Shown piece after piece: positions 32,715 through 41,694 of a stretch of 64,000 bases of DNA. Each line of letters begins with the position of its first letter. The first letter of the stretch is position 1. This DNA comes from CAYJAD01 sp964370675 (lineage in GTDB: Bacteria > Desulfobacterota > Desulfovibrionia > Desulfovibrionales > Desulfovibrionaceae): positions 1-64,000 of the forward strand of contig CAYJKC010000003.1 in assembly GCA_964370675.1 (NCBI GenBank), read 5' to 3'. The notes beneath the pieces were generated by a model. It was given only the letters and a program-made list of their open reading frames with translations, was not told where the DNA came from and did no database searches. The position numbers and the translations under genes were made by a program.

Positions 32715-34166
32715 CTAATCAAATAAACCCAATACCTTAAGAGCCAGTTCAACTCCAGCCCCATATTCAGGGTCTGCTTTATTGCAATTATCAATATGAC
32801 GCTTTTTCACTTCCATAGGGCTATTGCCAAGGGCGCGAGCTGTATTTTCAAATAAGGCTTTGCGTTGCTCTTCATTCATTAGCCCAAAGAGCTTGCGCGG
32901 CTGGGTGTAGTAATCGTCATCATCTTCACGGAAATCCCAATCCCAAGCAGCACCTTCTATATCAAGCGGAGGTTGGCGATGCTCAGGGCTTTCTTTCCAC
33001 TCACCATGGCTATTAGGTTCATAAGGTAGTGTAGCACCGTAGTTTCCATCAACACGCATGGCACCATCACGATGATAACTGTGCACTGGGCAACGTGGCG
33101 CATTTACAGGAATTGAATTGTGATTAACTCCAAGGCGATAGCGCTGAGCATCTCCATAGGAGAATAGGCGCCCCTGCAACATCTTATCTGGTGACAATCC
33201 AATACCAGGTACTACATTGGCAGGATTAAAGGCAGCTTGTTCAACTTCTGCAAAGTAGTTTTCTGGATTTTTATTTAACTCAAGCACACCCACTTCATAC
33301 ATAGGTACATCATCATGGAACCATACCTTGGTTAAGTCAAAAGGATGATACGGCAACTTTGCGGCATCAGCTTCTGGCATAACTTGAACAAATAATGTCC
33401 AGCGTGGGAAGTCTTTTTTCTCAATACTTTCAAATAAATCACGATGATGACTATCTCTATCCATACCAATAATCTTGGCAGCTTCTTCATCAGTAAGATT
33501 TTTGATGCCTTGTTGAGTGCGGAAATGGAATTTAACCCAAAAGCGCTCATTTTTATCATTAATAAAACTAAAGGTATGGCTACCAAAACCATGCATATGC
33601 CTATATGTGGCAGGTATGCCCCTGTCACTCATTACAACGGTAACTTGGTGTAAAGCTTCTGGAAGTAAAGTCCAAAAATCCCAGTTATTGCCTGCATTAT
33701 GCATATGGGTACGTGGGTCTCTTTTTACAACGTGGTTAAGGTCAGGAAACTTTAATGGATCGCGCAAGAAAAATACCGGAGTATTGTTGCCCACTAAGTC
33801 CCAGTTACCTTCATCTGTGTAAAACTTTACAGCAAATCCACGGATATCACGTTCAGCATCCGCTGCACCACGCTCTCCTGCTACTGTAGAAAAGCGCAAA
33901 AATAAATCTGTCTTTTTGCCTACTTTAGAAAAAATGGCTGCCTTGGTAAATTTTGTAATATCATGAGTTACAGTAAAAGTACCATACGCGCCAGAACCCT
34001 TAGCATGCATGCGCCGCTCTGGAATTACTTCGCGGTCAAAGTGAGCAAGTTTTTCTAAAAACCATAAATTTTCAAGTAACATAGGTCCGCGCTTTCCAGC
34101 GGTAGTTACATTATTGTTGTTACTAACTGGAGCACCAGCTGAAGTAGTTAAAACCTTTTTAGACAT
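32715..34166 (-). CDS. katA: Monofunctional haem catalase
   Basis: A 483-residue small-subunit catalase. Distal haem residues are H54 (RRMHAKGSGAYG) and the N127/N128 pair (LVGNNTPVFFLRD); the proximal tyrosine is in RLFSYGDAQRYR near residue 338. It converts hydrogen peroxide to water and oxygen in the cytoplasm. It is a single gene with its own terminator. Presence of catalase fits oxygen-exposed sulfate reducers or gut relatives. No clear PerR box was seen in the 170-base upstream gap. Confidence 0.97.
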   Translation of the reverse strand: MSKKVLTTSAGAPVSNNNNVTTAGKRGPMLLENLWFLEKLAHFDREVIPERRMHAKGSGAYGTFTVTHDITKFTKAAIFSKVGKKTDLFLRFSTVAGERGAADAERDIRGFAVKFYTDEGNWDLVGNNTPVFFLRDPLKFPDLNHVVKRDPRTHMHNAGNNWDFWTLLPEALHQVTVVMSDRGIPATYRHMHGFGSHTFSFINDKNERFWVKFHFRTQQGIKNLTDEEAAKIIGMDRDSHHRDLFESIEKKDFPRWTLFVQVMPEADAAKLPYHPFDLTKVWFHDDVPMYEVGVLELNKNPENYFAEVEQAAFNPANVVPGIGLSPDKMLQGRLFSYGDAQRYRLGVNHNSIPVNAPRCPVHSYHRDGAMRVDGNYGATLPYEPNSHGEWKESPEHRQPPLDIEGAAWDWDFREDDDDYYTQPRKLFGLMNEEQRKALFENTARALGNSPMEVKKRHIDNCNKADPEYGAGVELALKVLGLFD

Positions 34167-34275
34167 AGTTTCTCCTGTGTGGTTAAAATGGTTGAATAAA
34201 CTTAGATCGCACTAGAAACATGATATTAAACACTATAATATATATAGAAATGAATCAAGGCTTTTTAGTAAAAAA

Positions 34276-34320
34276 AGCGAGTTTTATTAGTAATAATAAC
34301 TTTTACTAATAAAACTCGCT
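34276..34320 (-). terminator. Strong rho-independent terminator after rmlC
   Basis: Perfect 18-bp arms (AGCGAGTTTTATTAGTAA and its complement) with a 9-base loop, followed on the minus strand by T6. Confidence 0.9.
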
Positions 34321-34363
34321 AAGTTGCGTTAGCCTGAGTTGTGGCTATCTATAGAAGAACTTT

Positions 34364-34894
34364 TTAAAGCTCACCAGTCCATAGGGGAGCGCAGGCATCT
34401 TTTTCAGATAAGATGGGCTTAGCTATTGGCCAGCTAATTCCAAGATTTGGAGAATCCCAACGATATGCACCTTCGTCATTTGGGTCATAAAAGTCAGTAA
34501 CTTTATAATGAAAATGAGCTATCTCAGAAGTAACCACAAAACCATGTGCAAGACCAGGAGGTATCCACATTTGCCACTGGTTATCACTGTTTAGTTCAGT
34601 ACCATACCATTTTCCATATGTAGGTGAATTTTTACGAATATCCACAACAACATCATAGATGGAACCAAGAGAAACAAAAACCAATTTGCCTTGGGGCTTA
34701 TTTTTTTGAAAGTGAAGTCCGCGTAAAATTCCATAGCTTGAATGCGAATGGTTATCTTGCACAAATGGTAAGTTAATACCATATTCAGTATAGCGTTTAT
34801 CTTGCCAAGTCTCCACAAAGTAACCACGTGCATCACCAAAAACCTTAGGTTTAACAAGTAAAACACCATCAATTATAGTTTTAACAACTTCCAT
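34364..34894 (-). CDS. rmlC: dTDP-4-dehydrorhamnose 3,5-epimerase
   Basis: A 176-residue cupin of normal RmlC length. Catalytic H61 lies in LRGLHFQKNKPQGK; VSLGSIYDVVVDIRKNSPTY and WIPPGLAHGFVV are also family hallmarks. It epimerises C3 and C5 of dTDP-4-keto-6-deoxyglucose on the way to dTDP-rhamnose. It starts two bases after the rmlA stop. RmlB and RmlD are not in the window, so the pathway is completed elsewhere, if at all. Confidence 0.94.
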   Translation of the reverse strand: MEVVKTIIDGVLLVKPKVFGDARGYFVETWQDKRYTEYGINLPFVQDNHSHSSYGILRGLHFQKNKPQGKLVFVSLGSIYDVVVDIRKNSPTYGKWYGTELNSDNQWQMWIPPGLAHGFVVTSEIAHFHYKVTDFYDPNDEGAYRWDSPNLGISWPIAKPILSEKDACAPLWTGEL

Positions 34895-34896
34895 AA

Positions 34897-35784
34897 TTAC
34901 TTTCCCTTATTGCCATCAGCAAGCTCTAGTAAGTATTCTCCATAGGCGGATTTGCAAAGTGCCAAGCCGCAGGCACGCAGTTGATCTGCATTAATAAAAC
35001 CTTTGTGCCAAGCAATTTCCTCTGGGCATCCAACATATAATCCCTGACGAGTTTGCATAGCCTGCACATAGGATGATGCTGCCAGCAATGAATCGTGTGT
35101 ACCAGTATCTAACCAAGCAATGCCACGTCCCATAAGTTCAACATGTAGCTTGCCACGATTTAGATAAATATTATTAACATCTGTAATTTCAAGTTCTCCG
35201 CGTGGGGAAGGTTTAATGCTTGATGCAATTTCTACCACGTCTTCATCATAAAAGTACAATCCAGTTACAGCATAGTTAGAGCGAGGATTTTCAGGTTTTT
35301 CTTCAATACTAATAGCCTTGTATTGCGCATCAAATTCAACTACGCCATAACGCTCTGGATCACTCACATGGTAGCCAAAAACTGTGGCTCCATCTTTTTG
35401 TTTAGAAGCACGCTGTAATACTGCCTCAAGGTTATGCCCAAAAAATATATTATCACCTAGTACCAAGCAACTTGGATGACCTTCAATATATGGTCTTGCT
35501 AAAATAAAGGCTTGAGCTAGTCCATCAGGTGAAGGTTGTTCAATATAATTAAATTTACACCCCCACTGACTACCATCTTGCAACAATTCTTGGAACAGTG
35601 GCAAATGATATGGAGTAGAAATTATACTTATATCCCTTATGCCTGCTAAAAGTAATATACCTAGGGGATAGTAAATCATGGGCTTATCATAAATGGGCAT
35701 AAGTTGCTTACTAATACTAAGTGTTAGTGGGTGTAAGCGCGTTCCTGAACCGCCAGCTAAGATAATACCTTTACGTTCTTTCAT
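34897..35784 (-). CDS. rmlA: Glucose-1-phosphate thymidylyltransferase
   Basis: A 295-residue RmlA. The nucleotide-binding signature GGSGTRLHPLT spans 11-21, followed by SKQLMPIYDKPMIYYPLG; LVLGDNIFFGH, GVVEFD and WLDTGTHDSL are conserved too. It makes dTDP-glucose from dTTP and glucose-1-phosphate. It forms a two-gene unit with rmlC. Unlike the CDP-sugar island at the left end, its composition matches the backbone. Confidence 0.95.
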   Translation of the reverse strand: MKERKGIILAGGSGTRLHPLTLSISKQLMPIYDKPMIYYPLGILLLAGIRDISIISTPYHLPLFQELLQDGSQWGCKFNYIEQPSPDGLAQAFILARPYIEGHPSCLVLGDNIFFGHNLEAVLQRASKQKDGATVFGYHVSDPERYGVVEFDAQYKAISIEEKPENPRSNYAVTGLYFYDEDVVEIASSIKPSPRGELEITDVNNIYLNRGKLHVELMGRGIAWLDTGTHDSLLAASSYVQAMQTRQGLYVGCPEEIAWHKGFINADQLRACGLALCKSAYGEYLLELADGNKGK

Positions 35785-35955
35785 ATAATCTCATTATTTT
35801 TATTGCTAATTTAAAATTAATACATACTATTGTCGTATAGAATTAGTATCATTTTATACGATAAAATTTTCCGTACATAAATTATTTATAAACATGCCTT
35901 ACATAGTATGCAATAAAAATTTTATAAAAATTTTCTACTAGAATATGCGTAAAAA

Positions 35956-36720
35956 CTACGAATAATATTTATGAACAATATCGAACAATTCTTTTTGGTT
36001 ATTATCATTACTTGCCACAAGAGAACTTGGCTTATCTAGGTTTAGGTTTGTACCTTGAAAATTAGTTATATAGCCACCTGCCTCGCTAAGAATTAAGGAA
36101 GCTGCAGCATAATCCCAAGGTTTTAACAACTCTTCAACATAACCATCTAATCTTGCAGCAGCCACATAGCAAATGGCTAGAGCTGATGAACGCATCATTC
36201 TAATATCAAGGCTTTTTTGAAAAAGCTCCAAGCTTAATTGAAAATTAGCCTTGGCATTGGATTTGTTATAAGGGTTTGATCCGCATTCAATAAGGCTTTC
36301 GGCAAGGCTTCGTTTGCTTACCTCAAGTTTTTTATCTTGATTTAAATATGCCCCATGACCCTTTATGGCAGAAAAAACTTCGTCATTGAAAGGATTAAAT
36401 ACTATTCCAAATTGCACTTCACCATTAAGATAATGTGCTAGAGATAAAGCAGACATATTATGCCCAAAAACCAAGTTAGTTGTGCCATCTATGGGGTCTA
36501 CAATCCAACAATTATCTGTTAATGTGCAATTTTCTTCTTCCTCAGAAAAAAAATTTATACTTGGATACACAGTACTTAATGCATGCTTTAAAAAATCATT
36601 AACGTGCAAGTCAACATTGGTCACAAAGTCACCAATGCCCTTTAAGTTAATACCTGATACATCGGATAAAATTATATCCTTAGTTTTTAAGACTATTTGA
36701 TATACTTCTGAATAATTCAT
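35956..36720 (-). CDS. Inositol-monophosphatase-family phosphatase
   Basis: A 254-residue metal-dependent sugar phosphatase. Metal ligands are in FFSEEEEN (about 58-64), D75-PID78-GTTN and the late motif PWDYAAASLI. The family includes SuhB, CysQ and histidinol-phosphatase HisN-like enzymes, so the substrate is open. It follows the EF-G-like gene and precedes rmlA with gaps of 122 and 171 bases, so it may be an isolated gene. No strong ribosome-binding site is visible before the ATG. Confidence 0.85.
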   Translation of the reverse strand: MNYSEVYQIVLKTKDIILSDVSGINLKGIGDFVTNVDLHVNDFLKHALSTVYPSINFFSEEEENCTLTDNCWIVDPIDGTTNLVFGHNMSALSLAHYLNGEVQFGIVFNPFNDEVFSAIKGHGAYLNQDKKLEVSKRSLAESLIECGSNPYNKSNAKANFQLSLELFQKSLDIRMMRSSALAICYVAAARLDGYVEELLKPWDYAAASLILSEAGGYITNFQGTNLNLDKPSSLVASNDNNQKELFDIVHKYYS

Positions 36721-36783
36721 GGGTTTTAATAGATTGGGTCAGTCTTGTATAAACTTTTGGAAGTTTTTATGGCAATATGCAAA

Positions 36784-36821
36784 TGAGGGAAACTTTTTTT
36801 ACAATAAAAAAGTTTCCCTCA
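36784..36821 (-). terminator. Terminator after the EF-G-like gene
   Basis: Arms TGAGGGAAACTTTTTT and AAAAAAGTTTCCCTCA, six-base loop. It belongs to a recurrent GGGAAACTTTTTT hairpin type also seen at 39791-39837 and 55758-55798. Confidence 0.75.
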
Positions 36822-36842
36822 ATAACTTAGCATACAATAAGA

Positions 36843-38906
36843 CTATTCTTCTCTAGAAGCTTTATACTCTTCTATAATTTTATCAGCAATTGGTGGTGGA
36901 GCTTCTTCATAGTGAGCAAACTCCATAGTAAATACACCTTGACCGCCAGTCATGGAGCGCAAATCAGGAGCATAGCGTAAAACTTCACTCATGGGAACAT
37001 GAGCTTTAATTTCGGTAATGCCTGCCACAGAATCAGAACCAAGCACTTTACCGCGCCTTGATGATAAATCACCAATAACGTCTCCCATATTTTCATCAGG
37101 CACTGATACTGCTAATAGCACAATGGGCTCAAGCAAAGTAGGCTTAAGATTTTCCATAGCCTTTTTAAATGCCAGTGAACCAGCAATCTTAAATGCCATT
37201 TCTGACGAGTCTACGTTATGATATGACCCATCATAAACTCTGACCTTAAAGTCAACCACTTGGCAACCGGCAAGAAAACCACGCGCAGCAGCTTCTTGTA
37301 CACCTTTATCAATGGCTGGAATGTACTGACGCGGAATAACACCGCCAACGATAGCATCTTCAAATTGATAACCAGAGCCACGAGGTAGCCCTTCCATTTC
37401 TATCCAACAATCACCAAATTGACCACGCCCACCAGATTGCTTTTTATGTCGACCTTGTACTTGGCATTTACCACGCACAGTTTCGCGATAGGGCACTTTA
37501 GGTGTTTTTAAGATAATTTCTGTTTTATAACGACGTTTAGCTTTTTCTACTGAAAGTTCAATATGTAATTGCCCCATACCAGCTAGCAAAATATCACCAG
37601 ATTCACCATCACGCGAAAGCTTTAGAGTAATATCTTCTTCTAAAAGCCTCTGCACTGCACTAAACACTTTATCTTCATCACCCTTTTCTTTGGGTGCAAG
37701 CGCATAGGTAATAAGTTGTGGTGGTAGCTCAGCCATGGGCAATACAAATGGAGACTTATCATCATACAAAGTATCACCAGTATGAGTATTTTTAAGTTTA
37801 CCAATAGCAATAATAGCTCCAGGTCCCAAAGTATCCTTGCATTGAGTTTGAGTTTTACCAGTTAAATATAAAAGACTGCTTAAGCGCTCACTGTCACCAC
37901 AAGCAGAATTTTTAAGATTAGAATCACTAGATATTGTACCGGAAAGAACCCTAGCCATGGAAAGTTGCCCTGCAAATGGGTCCACAATGGTTTTGAAAAT
38001 AAAGCAAGCTGCTGGTCCATCTTCTGTACTTGGACGTTCGTTTAATTCCTCATCAAAAAATGGCTGGCGCTCAAGTGGTGAGGGGAATAAACGTTGAATA
38101 GTTTGTAATAGCTGTACACCACCCTTATTTTCAAGAGCAGCACCGCAAACAACAGGAGTAAGGGCGCCTGACATAACGCCCATGCGCAAACCTTTATCAA
38201 TATCTTCAGCAGATAAAACACCTTCTTCAAGATATTTTTCCATGAGTTCTTCATCAGATTCTGCAATATTTTCCACAGTAGTATCACGGATAAGGGTTAC
38301 TTCATCAGCCAAATCAGCAGGAATTGGAGCTTCAATAGTTGCTCCATTTTCACCAAACATAAGAGCCTTACTAGCAAAAATATCCACCAATCCAAGGAAG
38401 GTTTCACCGGCTACAATAGGCATAAATAGAGTTACAGGTTTTGCCCCAAGCATGGAAATAATACCGTCATATGCCATTTGAAAATCAGCACGATCACGAT
38501 CAATTTTATTAATAAATACCATGGAAGGAAGACCTTCAGCCTTAACCATACTCCAAAGTTTACGTGTTAGTGGGCGTACCCCATCCACTGCATCAATTAC
38601 AAATGCAACGGCATCAACACCTTTAAGTAAACAAGCCATATCACCAGTGAAGTTGCCATCACCAGGAATATCTACTAAATAGTGGCGATTTTTTTCCCAT
38701 TCATAAGTAGCAAAGCCAGGCTGAATAGAGCCACGCCTGCGTATTTCTTCTGGTTCGTAATCAAGGCTAGTTGTGCCATCTTCAATGGCTCCCAAGCGAT
38801 TTATAATACCAGTTTGAAAAAGTAGCATTTCTGCAAGTGAAGTTTTACCAGATCCACCAGTGCCAACTAGGGCATATGTGCGCTGCATTTCCAGGGGTTT
38901 GGACAT
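36843..38906 (-). CDS. Elongation factor G-like GTPase (EF-G paralogue)
   Basis: A 687-residue translational GTPase. The start at 38906 has GGGAG upstream; an in-frame extension to 38978 has none. The P-loop is GTGGSGKT (15-22) and NKID is 133-136. Switch regions deviate from canonical EF-G: the usual RGIT is RRGSIQ (57-62), and DTPGH is D79-IPGD83, so the catalytic histidine is replaced by aspartate. Domains II to V follow (GRGQFGDCWIEMEGL, AVSVPDENMGDVIGDLSSRR). This pattern suits the EF-G-like/EF-G2 paralogues of Desulfobacterota, which may act in recycling or in stress rather than elongation. It is not beside rpsL/rpsG/tuf. Confidence 0.85.
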   Translation of the reverse strand: MSKPLEMQRTYALVGTGGSGKTSLAEMLLFQTGIINRLGAIEDGTTSLDYEPEEIRRRGSIQPGFATYEWEKNRHYLVDIPGDGNFTGDMACLLKGVDAVAFVIDAVDGVRPLTRKLWSMVKAEGLPSMVFINKIDRDRADFQMAYDGIISMLGAKPVTLFMPIVAGETFLGLVDIFASKALMFGENGATIEAPIPADLADEVTLIRDTTVENIAESDEELMEKYLEEGVLSAEDIDKGLRMGVMSGALTPVVCGAALENKGGVQLLQTIQRLFPSPLERQPFFDEELNERPSTEDGPAACFIFKTIVDPFAGQLSMARVLSGTISSDSNLKNSACGDSERLSSLLYLTGKTQTQCKDTLGPGAIIAIGKLKNTHTGDTLYDDKSPFVLPMAELPPQLITYALAPKEKGDEDKVFSAVQRLLEEDITLKLSRDGESGDILLAGMGQLHIELSVEKAKRRYKTEIILKTPKVPYRETVRGKCQVQGRHKKQSGGRGQFGDCWIEMEGLPRGSGYQFEDAIVGGVIPRQYIPAIDKGVQEAAARGFLAGCQVVDFKVRVYDGSYHNVDSSEMAFKIAGSLAFKKAMENLKPTLLEPIVLLAVSVPDENMGDVIGDLSSRRGKVLGSDSVAGITEIKAHVPMSEVLRYAPDLRSMTGGQGVFTMEFAHYEEAPPPIADKIIEEYKASREE

Positions 38907-39157
38907 TGTTTTCTCCCATTGGACAGATTTATAAAGCCAGAGCCTACAAAATAATTCATTACCATTAAAAATGGTCATGCAACTTTGTTGGGCACTGTGC
39001 CAAAAAAAATAAAATACGTTCTTTATGTATAACCTTTCTTAAAAAAAAAAGAAAGAACTTCTTGCACTGGATAAATAATTTAATATTTTTTTGTATACAG
39101 TTAATTATTTTATATTTATACTAGAATTACGCCAGCTATACAATAGCGTGTTATATA

Positions 39158-39667
39158 ATGGAGCATGAGTATTTTATGATTTCTTTGCAAAGTTTTAGTA
39201 TTGAGAACCTTGCTTTGGGTTTTTTGGGTATAGTGGTTATTATGGGCTTTATTGCTGTGTCGCGCATTATGCGTACAGGACGCAAGTCTTTTGATACCAG
39301 ACATAATGATATGGATGCACGCATTAAGGACACAGCCCAAAGCATACGTGATAACAGCAATGCCATACAAAGCCATGAACAATTACATATTATAGCCTCA
39401 GCCCTTAAGGATGCCTTGGAGCAAAAAGGTCATATGGCTAAAGACATAGTCAGTGAACATAAAGACCATATAAAGCTTAATCTTAATAATATGCTAATTA
39501 CTATACGTTATCAAACAAAGGTCACAACCTTACACAGCATAAAAAAGAAAGTATATGGCCAAGGGCTGTGGGAGGTCAGCAGTGACGACAATCCACCCCA
39601 AAGTTTTGCAAACCTTATGCTGCTAGAAAAACATTTATTAAATATGCTACATGATGAAGGGTATTAA
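39158..39667 (+). CDS. Hypothetical protein with one N-terminal membrane helix
   Basis: A 169-residue protein not recognised as a named family. An N-terminal helix at about 18-36 (LALGFLGIVVIMGFIAVSR) is followed by a charged, probably helical or coiled-coil region (DMDARIKDTAQSIRDNSNAI) and a mixed C-terminus ending LMLLEKHLLNMLHDEGY. A second in-frame ATG at 39176 is possible: a GGAG lies 12 bases before it, while the first ATG has no good site. The N-terminal anchor suggests a cytoplasmic soluble region tethered to the membrane. It faces ybgC across a repeat-rich 357-base junction. Confidence 0.6.
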   Translation: MEHEYFMISLQSFSIENLALGFLGIVVIMGFIAVSRIMRTGRKSFDTRHNDMDARIKDTAQSIRDNSNAIQSHEQLHIIASALKDALEQKGHMAKDIVSEHKDHIKLNLNNMLITIRYQTKVTTLHSIKKKVYGQGLWEVSSDDNPPQSFANLMLLEKHLLNMLHDEGY

Positions 39668-39758
39668 ACTAGCATTTCCATTATGATTTTTCAGACTGAT
39701 TACGAAGCCCTTTGATGGCGTTTGAGTCTACTAAAACAGCTTTGCTGTTTTAGCATGA

Positions 39759-39773
39759 GGCAAATTATAATTT
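39759..39773. repeat. 15-bp direct repeat, left copy
   Basis: GGCAAATTATAATTT, identical to 40019-40033. The right copy includes the last codons and stop of ybgC, so the left copy looks like a duplicated target site of an insertion next to the ybgC stop. Confidence 0.6.
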
Positions 39774-39790
39774 GTTAGAGTGCTGACAAA

Positions 39791-39837
39791 GTCTCTGGAG
39801 AAACCTTTTTTGTGAACAAAAAAGAGTTTCCCCAGAC
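39791..39837. terminator. GGGGAAACTCTTTTTTGT-type terminator hairpin
   Basis: A long imperfect stem (GTCT...AGAC outside, CCTTTTTTGT/ACAAAAAAGAG inside) with a two-base loop. It sits inside the repeat cluster between convergent genes and can act on both strands. Confidence 0.65.
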
Positions 39838-40018
39838 CCCTTCCAAAAAAAACTTTAACTGCGACAGTATGTTATCACTAGAAAATAGTTTGCGGCGCAA
39901 TGGAAAATGCTAAATTTTAAACGCCATATTTTAAGTTTAAGGTCTTAAAGTTAAAAAAATAATTTTTAAATCATAGCTAAAAAATTACCTTTTTTGACCT
40001 AGGGTTTGTCCATAGTCT

Positions 40019-40033
40019 GGCAAATTATAATTT
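40019..40033. repeat. 15-bp direct repeat, right copy
   Basis: Identical to 39759-39773. It overlaps the ybgC stop codon (40025-40027, minus strand). Confidence 0.6.
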
Positions 40034-40444
40034 TTCGCTCCATAAATCTTTAAGCCATGCTGGCACAGCGCAAGGGCGACCATTTTGCCCCACCACAGCA
40101 TGCTGGGTCATACCTTTTGCTAAAATGATGCTCTTGTCTTCATTTAATATTTCATATACAAAGTCTATGGAAGCACGACCCCATTTACTTATACCTACGC
40201 AAACCCAAACCAAATCGTCATAACGCGCTGGTGATTTATAGCGACACTGGGCTTCTCGTACCGGTAAAAAAATTCCGCGTGCTTCGACATCTTTATAACT
40301 CATACCTTGAGCGCGTATAAATTCACTGCGGGAGCGTTCAAAAATATGCAAATATTCTGCATAATAAAGAACACCCATGGTGTCGGTTTCACCATAGGAA
40401 ATCCGGTGGCTAAGCCATGTATGTGGTGTTGGAATATTATTCAT
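40025..40444 (-). CDS. ybgC: YbgC/FadM-type acyl-CoA thioesterase (hot-dog fold)
   Basis: A 139-residue hot-dog-fold thioesterase of the 4-hydroxybenzoyl-CoA type. The catalytic-aspartate helix is GETDTMGVLYYAEYLHIFERSR (key part DTMGVLYYAEYL), followed by EARGIFLPVREAQCRYKSPARY. Such enzymes hydrolyse short-chain acyl-CoA or acyl-ACP; in many genomes YbgC is linked to the Tol-Pal system, but no tol genes are here. GAGG lies six bases before the ATG. It is divergent from mltA, with a 29-base gap once the mltA start is placed at 40474. Confidence 0.88.
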   Translation of the reverse strand: MNNIPTPHTWLSHRISYGETDTMGVLYYAEYLHIFERSRSEFIRAQGMSYKDVEARGIFLPVREAQCRYKSPARYDDLVWVCVGISKWGRASIDFVYEILNEDKSIILAKGMTQHAVVGQNGRPCAVPAWLKDLWSEKL

Positions 40445-40473
40445 ATCAACCTCGTTTAATGTTGGAGAATACA

Positions 40474-41598
40474 GTGTTACATAAATTTTCTAATCTGCGT
40501 AATATTTTTGTTTTGCTACTAAGCATTATCACTTTATGTTCATGCGCTAAAGAAATTCCACCGCCAGAAAATAAATTTCTCGTTTCAAAAAAAGAAAATG
40601 AGCAATATTTTTTAAGTCATTTAAGCCCACGCAATCAAAATATTAATTCTTGGCGTAGCCTTGAGCCAACTTTGCTAAAGAGTTTAAATTATGTCAAAGC
40701 AAAAAAGTTTGATGCCATAGCTGTTGATAGACCTGGTTTACGCCTAACTTGGGGGCAAATGGAACATACCCTAAGGCAATTAAAGGATTTATTGCCAAAA
40801 CTTGACAGACATCCCAATTTATTCAAAGAAAAATTTATTTGGGTTCCTGTGCATGGTGGTATCATGTATTCTGGTTATTATGAACCAACACTAAAAGCTA
40901 GTCGCACCTATAAAGAAGGCTACACTCCACTCTATAGAAATCCACCAGATTTAGCAAAATATCGTAAACGCGGACGTAAATATCATAGTCGAACTGCCAT
41001 TGATAAGGAAAATGTGCTTGCCGGACGTGGTTTAGAACTTGCTTGGGCAGAAAGCTTTGTTGATGTTTTTTATCTGCAAATTCAAGGCTCAGGTAAACTT
41101 ATTTTTGATGATGGCTCTGTGGCTCATGTTAATTATGCCGGACAAAATGGTCATAAATATGTTAGCTCTGGGCGCATAATGCGTGAAAAAGGTCTGCTTA
41201 AGCGCGGTGATGTTCAAGAACAAAAAGAATGGTTTAAGAATAATCCACATCGCGTTTGGGAAATTTTTAAAGAAAACCCAAGCTATGTATTCTTTAGATT
41301 TGGTGACAAAGGTGCAACGGGGGCCATGGGCTATGTGGTTGACCCACTGGCAAGCATTGCTACAGATAGGCATTTTATACCTCTAGGTAGTGTGGTTGCT
41401 TATGGGGTGAATATTCCACAAGCCGTTGGTGGACCAAAAGCTTTGCGTGCCATAGGTTTTGCACAAGATGTGGGTGGAGCTATTAAGCGTAATCGTATAG
41501 ATATATTTACTGGCGGTGGTGCTGAGGCTGAATATATAGCAAGCCATCTTGATGCACCGGGGCCTGCTTGGGTGCTTGTAAGTAAGGATATTTTTTAA
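40474..41598 (+). CDS. mltA: Membrane-bound lytic murein transglycosylase A (lipoprotein)
   Basis: A 374-residue MltA. The GTG at 40474 is chosen: GGAG lies six bases upstream, and the product then begins with a short basic stretch, a hydrophobic core and a lipobox LCSC. An ATG at 40459 is the alternative. The MltA domain shows FIWVPVHGGIMYSGYYEPTL and VDVFYLQIQGSGKL; the C-terminal 3D domain carries the catalytic aspartate region GFAQDVGGAIKRNRIDIFTG. It cleaves peptidoglycan glycan strands at the outer membrane to give 1,6-anhydro ends. Confidence 0.93.
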   Translation: MLHKFSNLRNIFVLLLSIITLCSCAKEIPPPENKFLVSKKENEQYFLSHLSPRNQNINSWRSLEPTLLKSLNYVKAKKFDAIAVDRPGLRLTWGQMEHTLRQLKDLLPKLDRHPNLFKEKFIWVPVHGGIMYSGYYEPTLKASRTYKEGYTPLYRNPPDLAKYRKRGRKYHSRTAIDKENVLAGRGLELAWAESFVDVFYLQIQGSGKLIFDDGSVAHVNYAGQNGHKYVSSGRIMREKGLLKRGDVQEQKEWFKNNPHRVWEIFKENPSYVFFRFGDKGATGAMGYVVDPLASIATDRHFIPLGSVVAYGVNIPQAVGGPKALRAIGFAQDVGGAIKRNRIDIFTGGGAEAEYIASHLDAPGPAWVLVSKDIF

Positions 41599-41620
41599 TA
41601 TATTTACTAGATAACCACAG

Positions 41621-41694
41621 TGATTCCAATTGATAACTATAACCAAAAAAATTTGGCTTTTTATGCCTTTGCAAAGCAATAGGGAAGGTTTTTT
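41621..41694 (+). repeat. Dispersed TGATTCCG repeat, copy c (left flank of the 41.7-kb element)
   Basis: Reads TGATTCCAATTGATAACTAT, a CCAAAAAAATTTGG palindrome, then TTTGCAAAGCAATAGGGAAG and a T-run. It is inverted relative to copy d at 41954-42006, so the two flank the GC-rich core between them. Confidence 0.75.

Larger units (their letters stand above)
39692..40019. repeat. Modular repeat cluster at the 39.2-kb gene / ybgC junction (copy 3, rearranged)
   Basis: An A-type end (CAGACTGATTACGAAGCCC, then GGCGTTTGAG) lies at 39692 on the plus strand. A CTAAAACAGC/GCTGTTTTAG hairpin follows (39731-39752). A B-type end (TTAGAGTGCTGACAAAGTC) is at 39775-39793, then a terminator hairpin, and a second A-type end in the opposite sense (GTTTGTCCATAGTCTG) at 40004-40019. 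The middle modules of copies 1 and 2 are absent. A 15-base direct repeat brackets 39774-40018. Confidence 0.65.

Noticed and set aside
34167..34275. PerR box upstream of katA
   Set aside because: The AT-rich stretch contains partial TATAAT-like pieces only; no 7-1-7 palindrome could be made out.
34364..35784. Complete dTDP-rhamnose operon
   Set aside because: Only rmlA and rmlC are present; rmlB and rmlD are not in the window.
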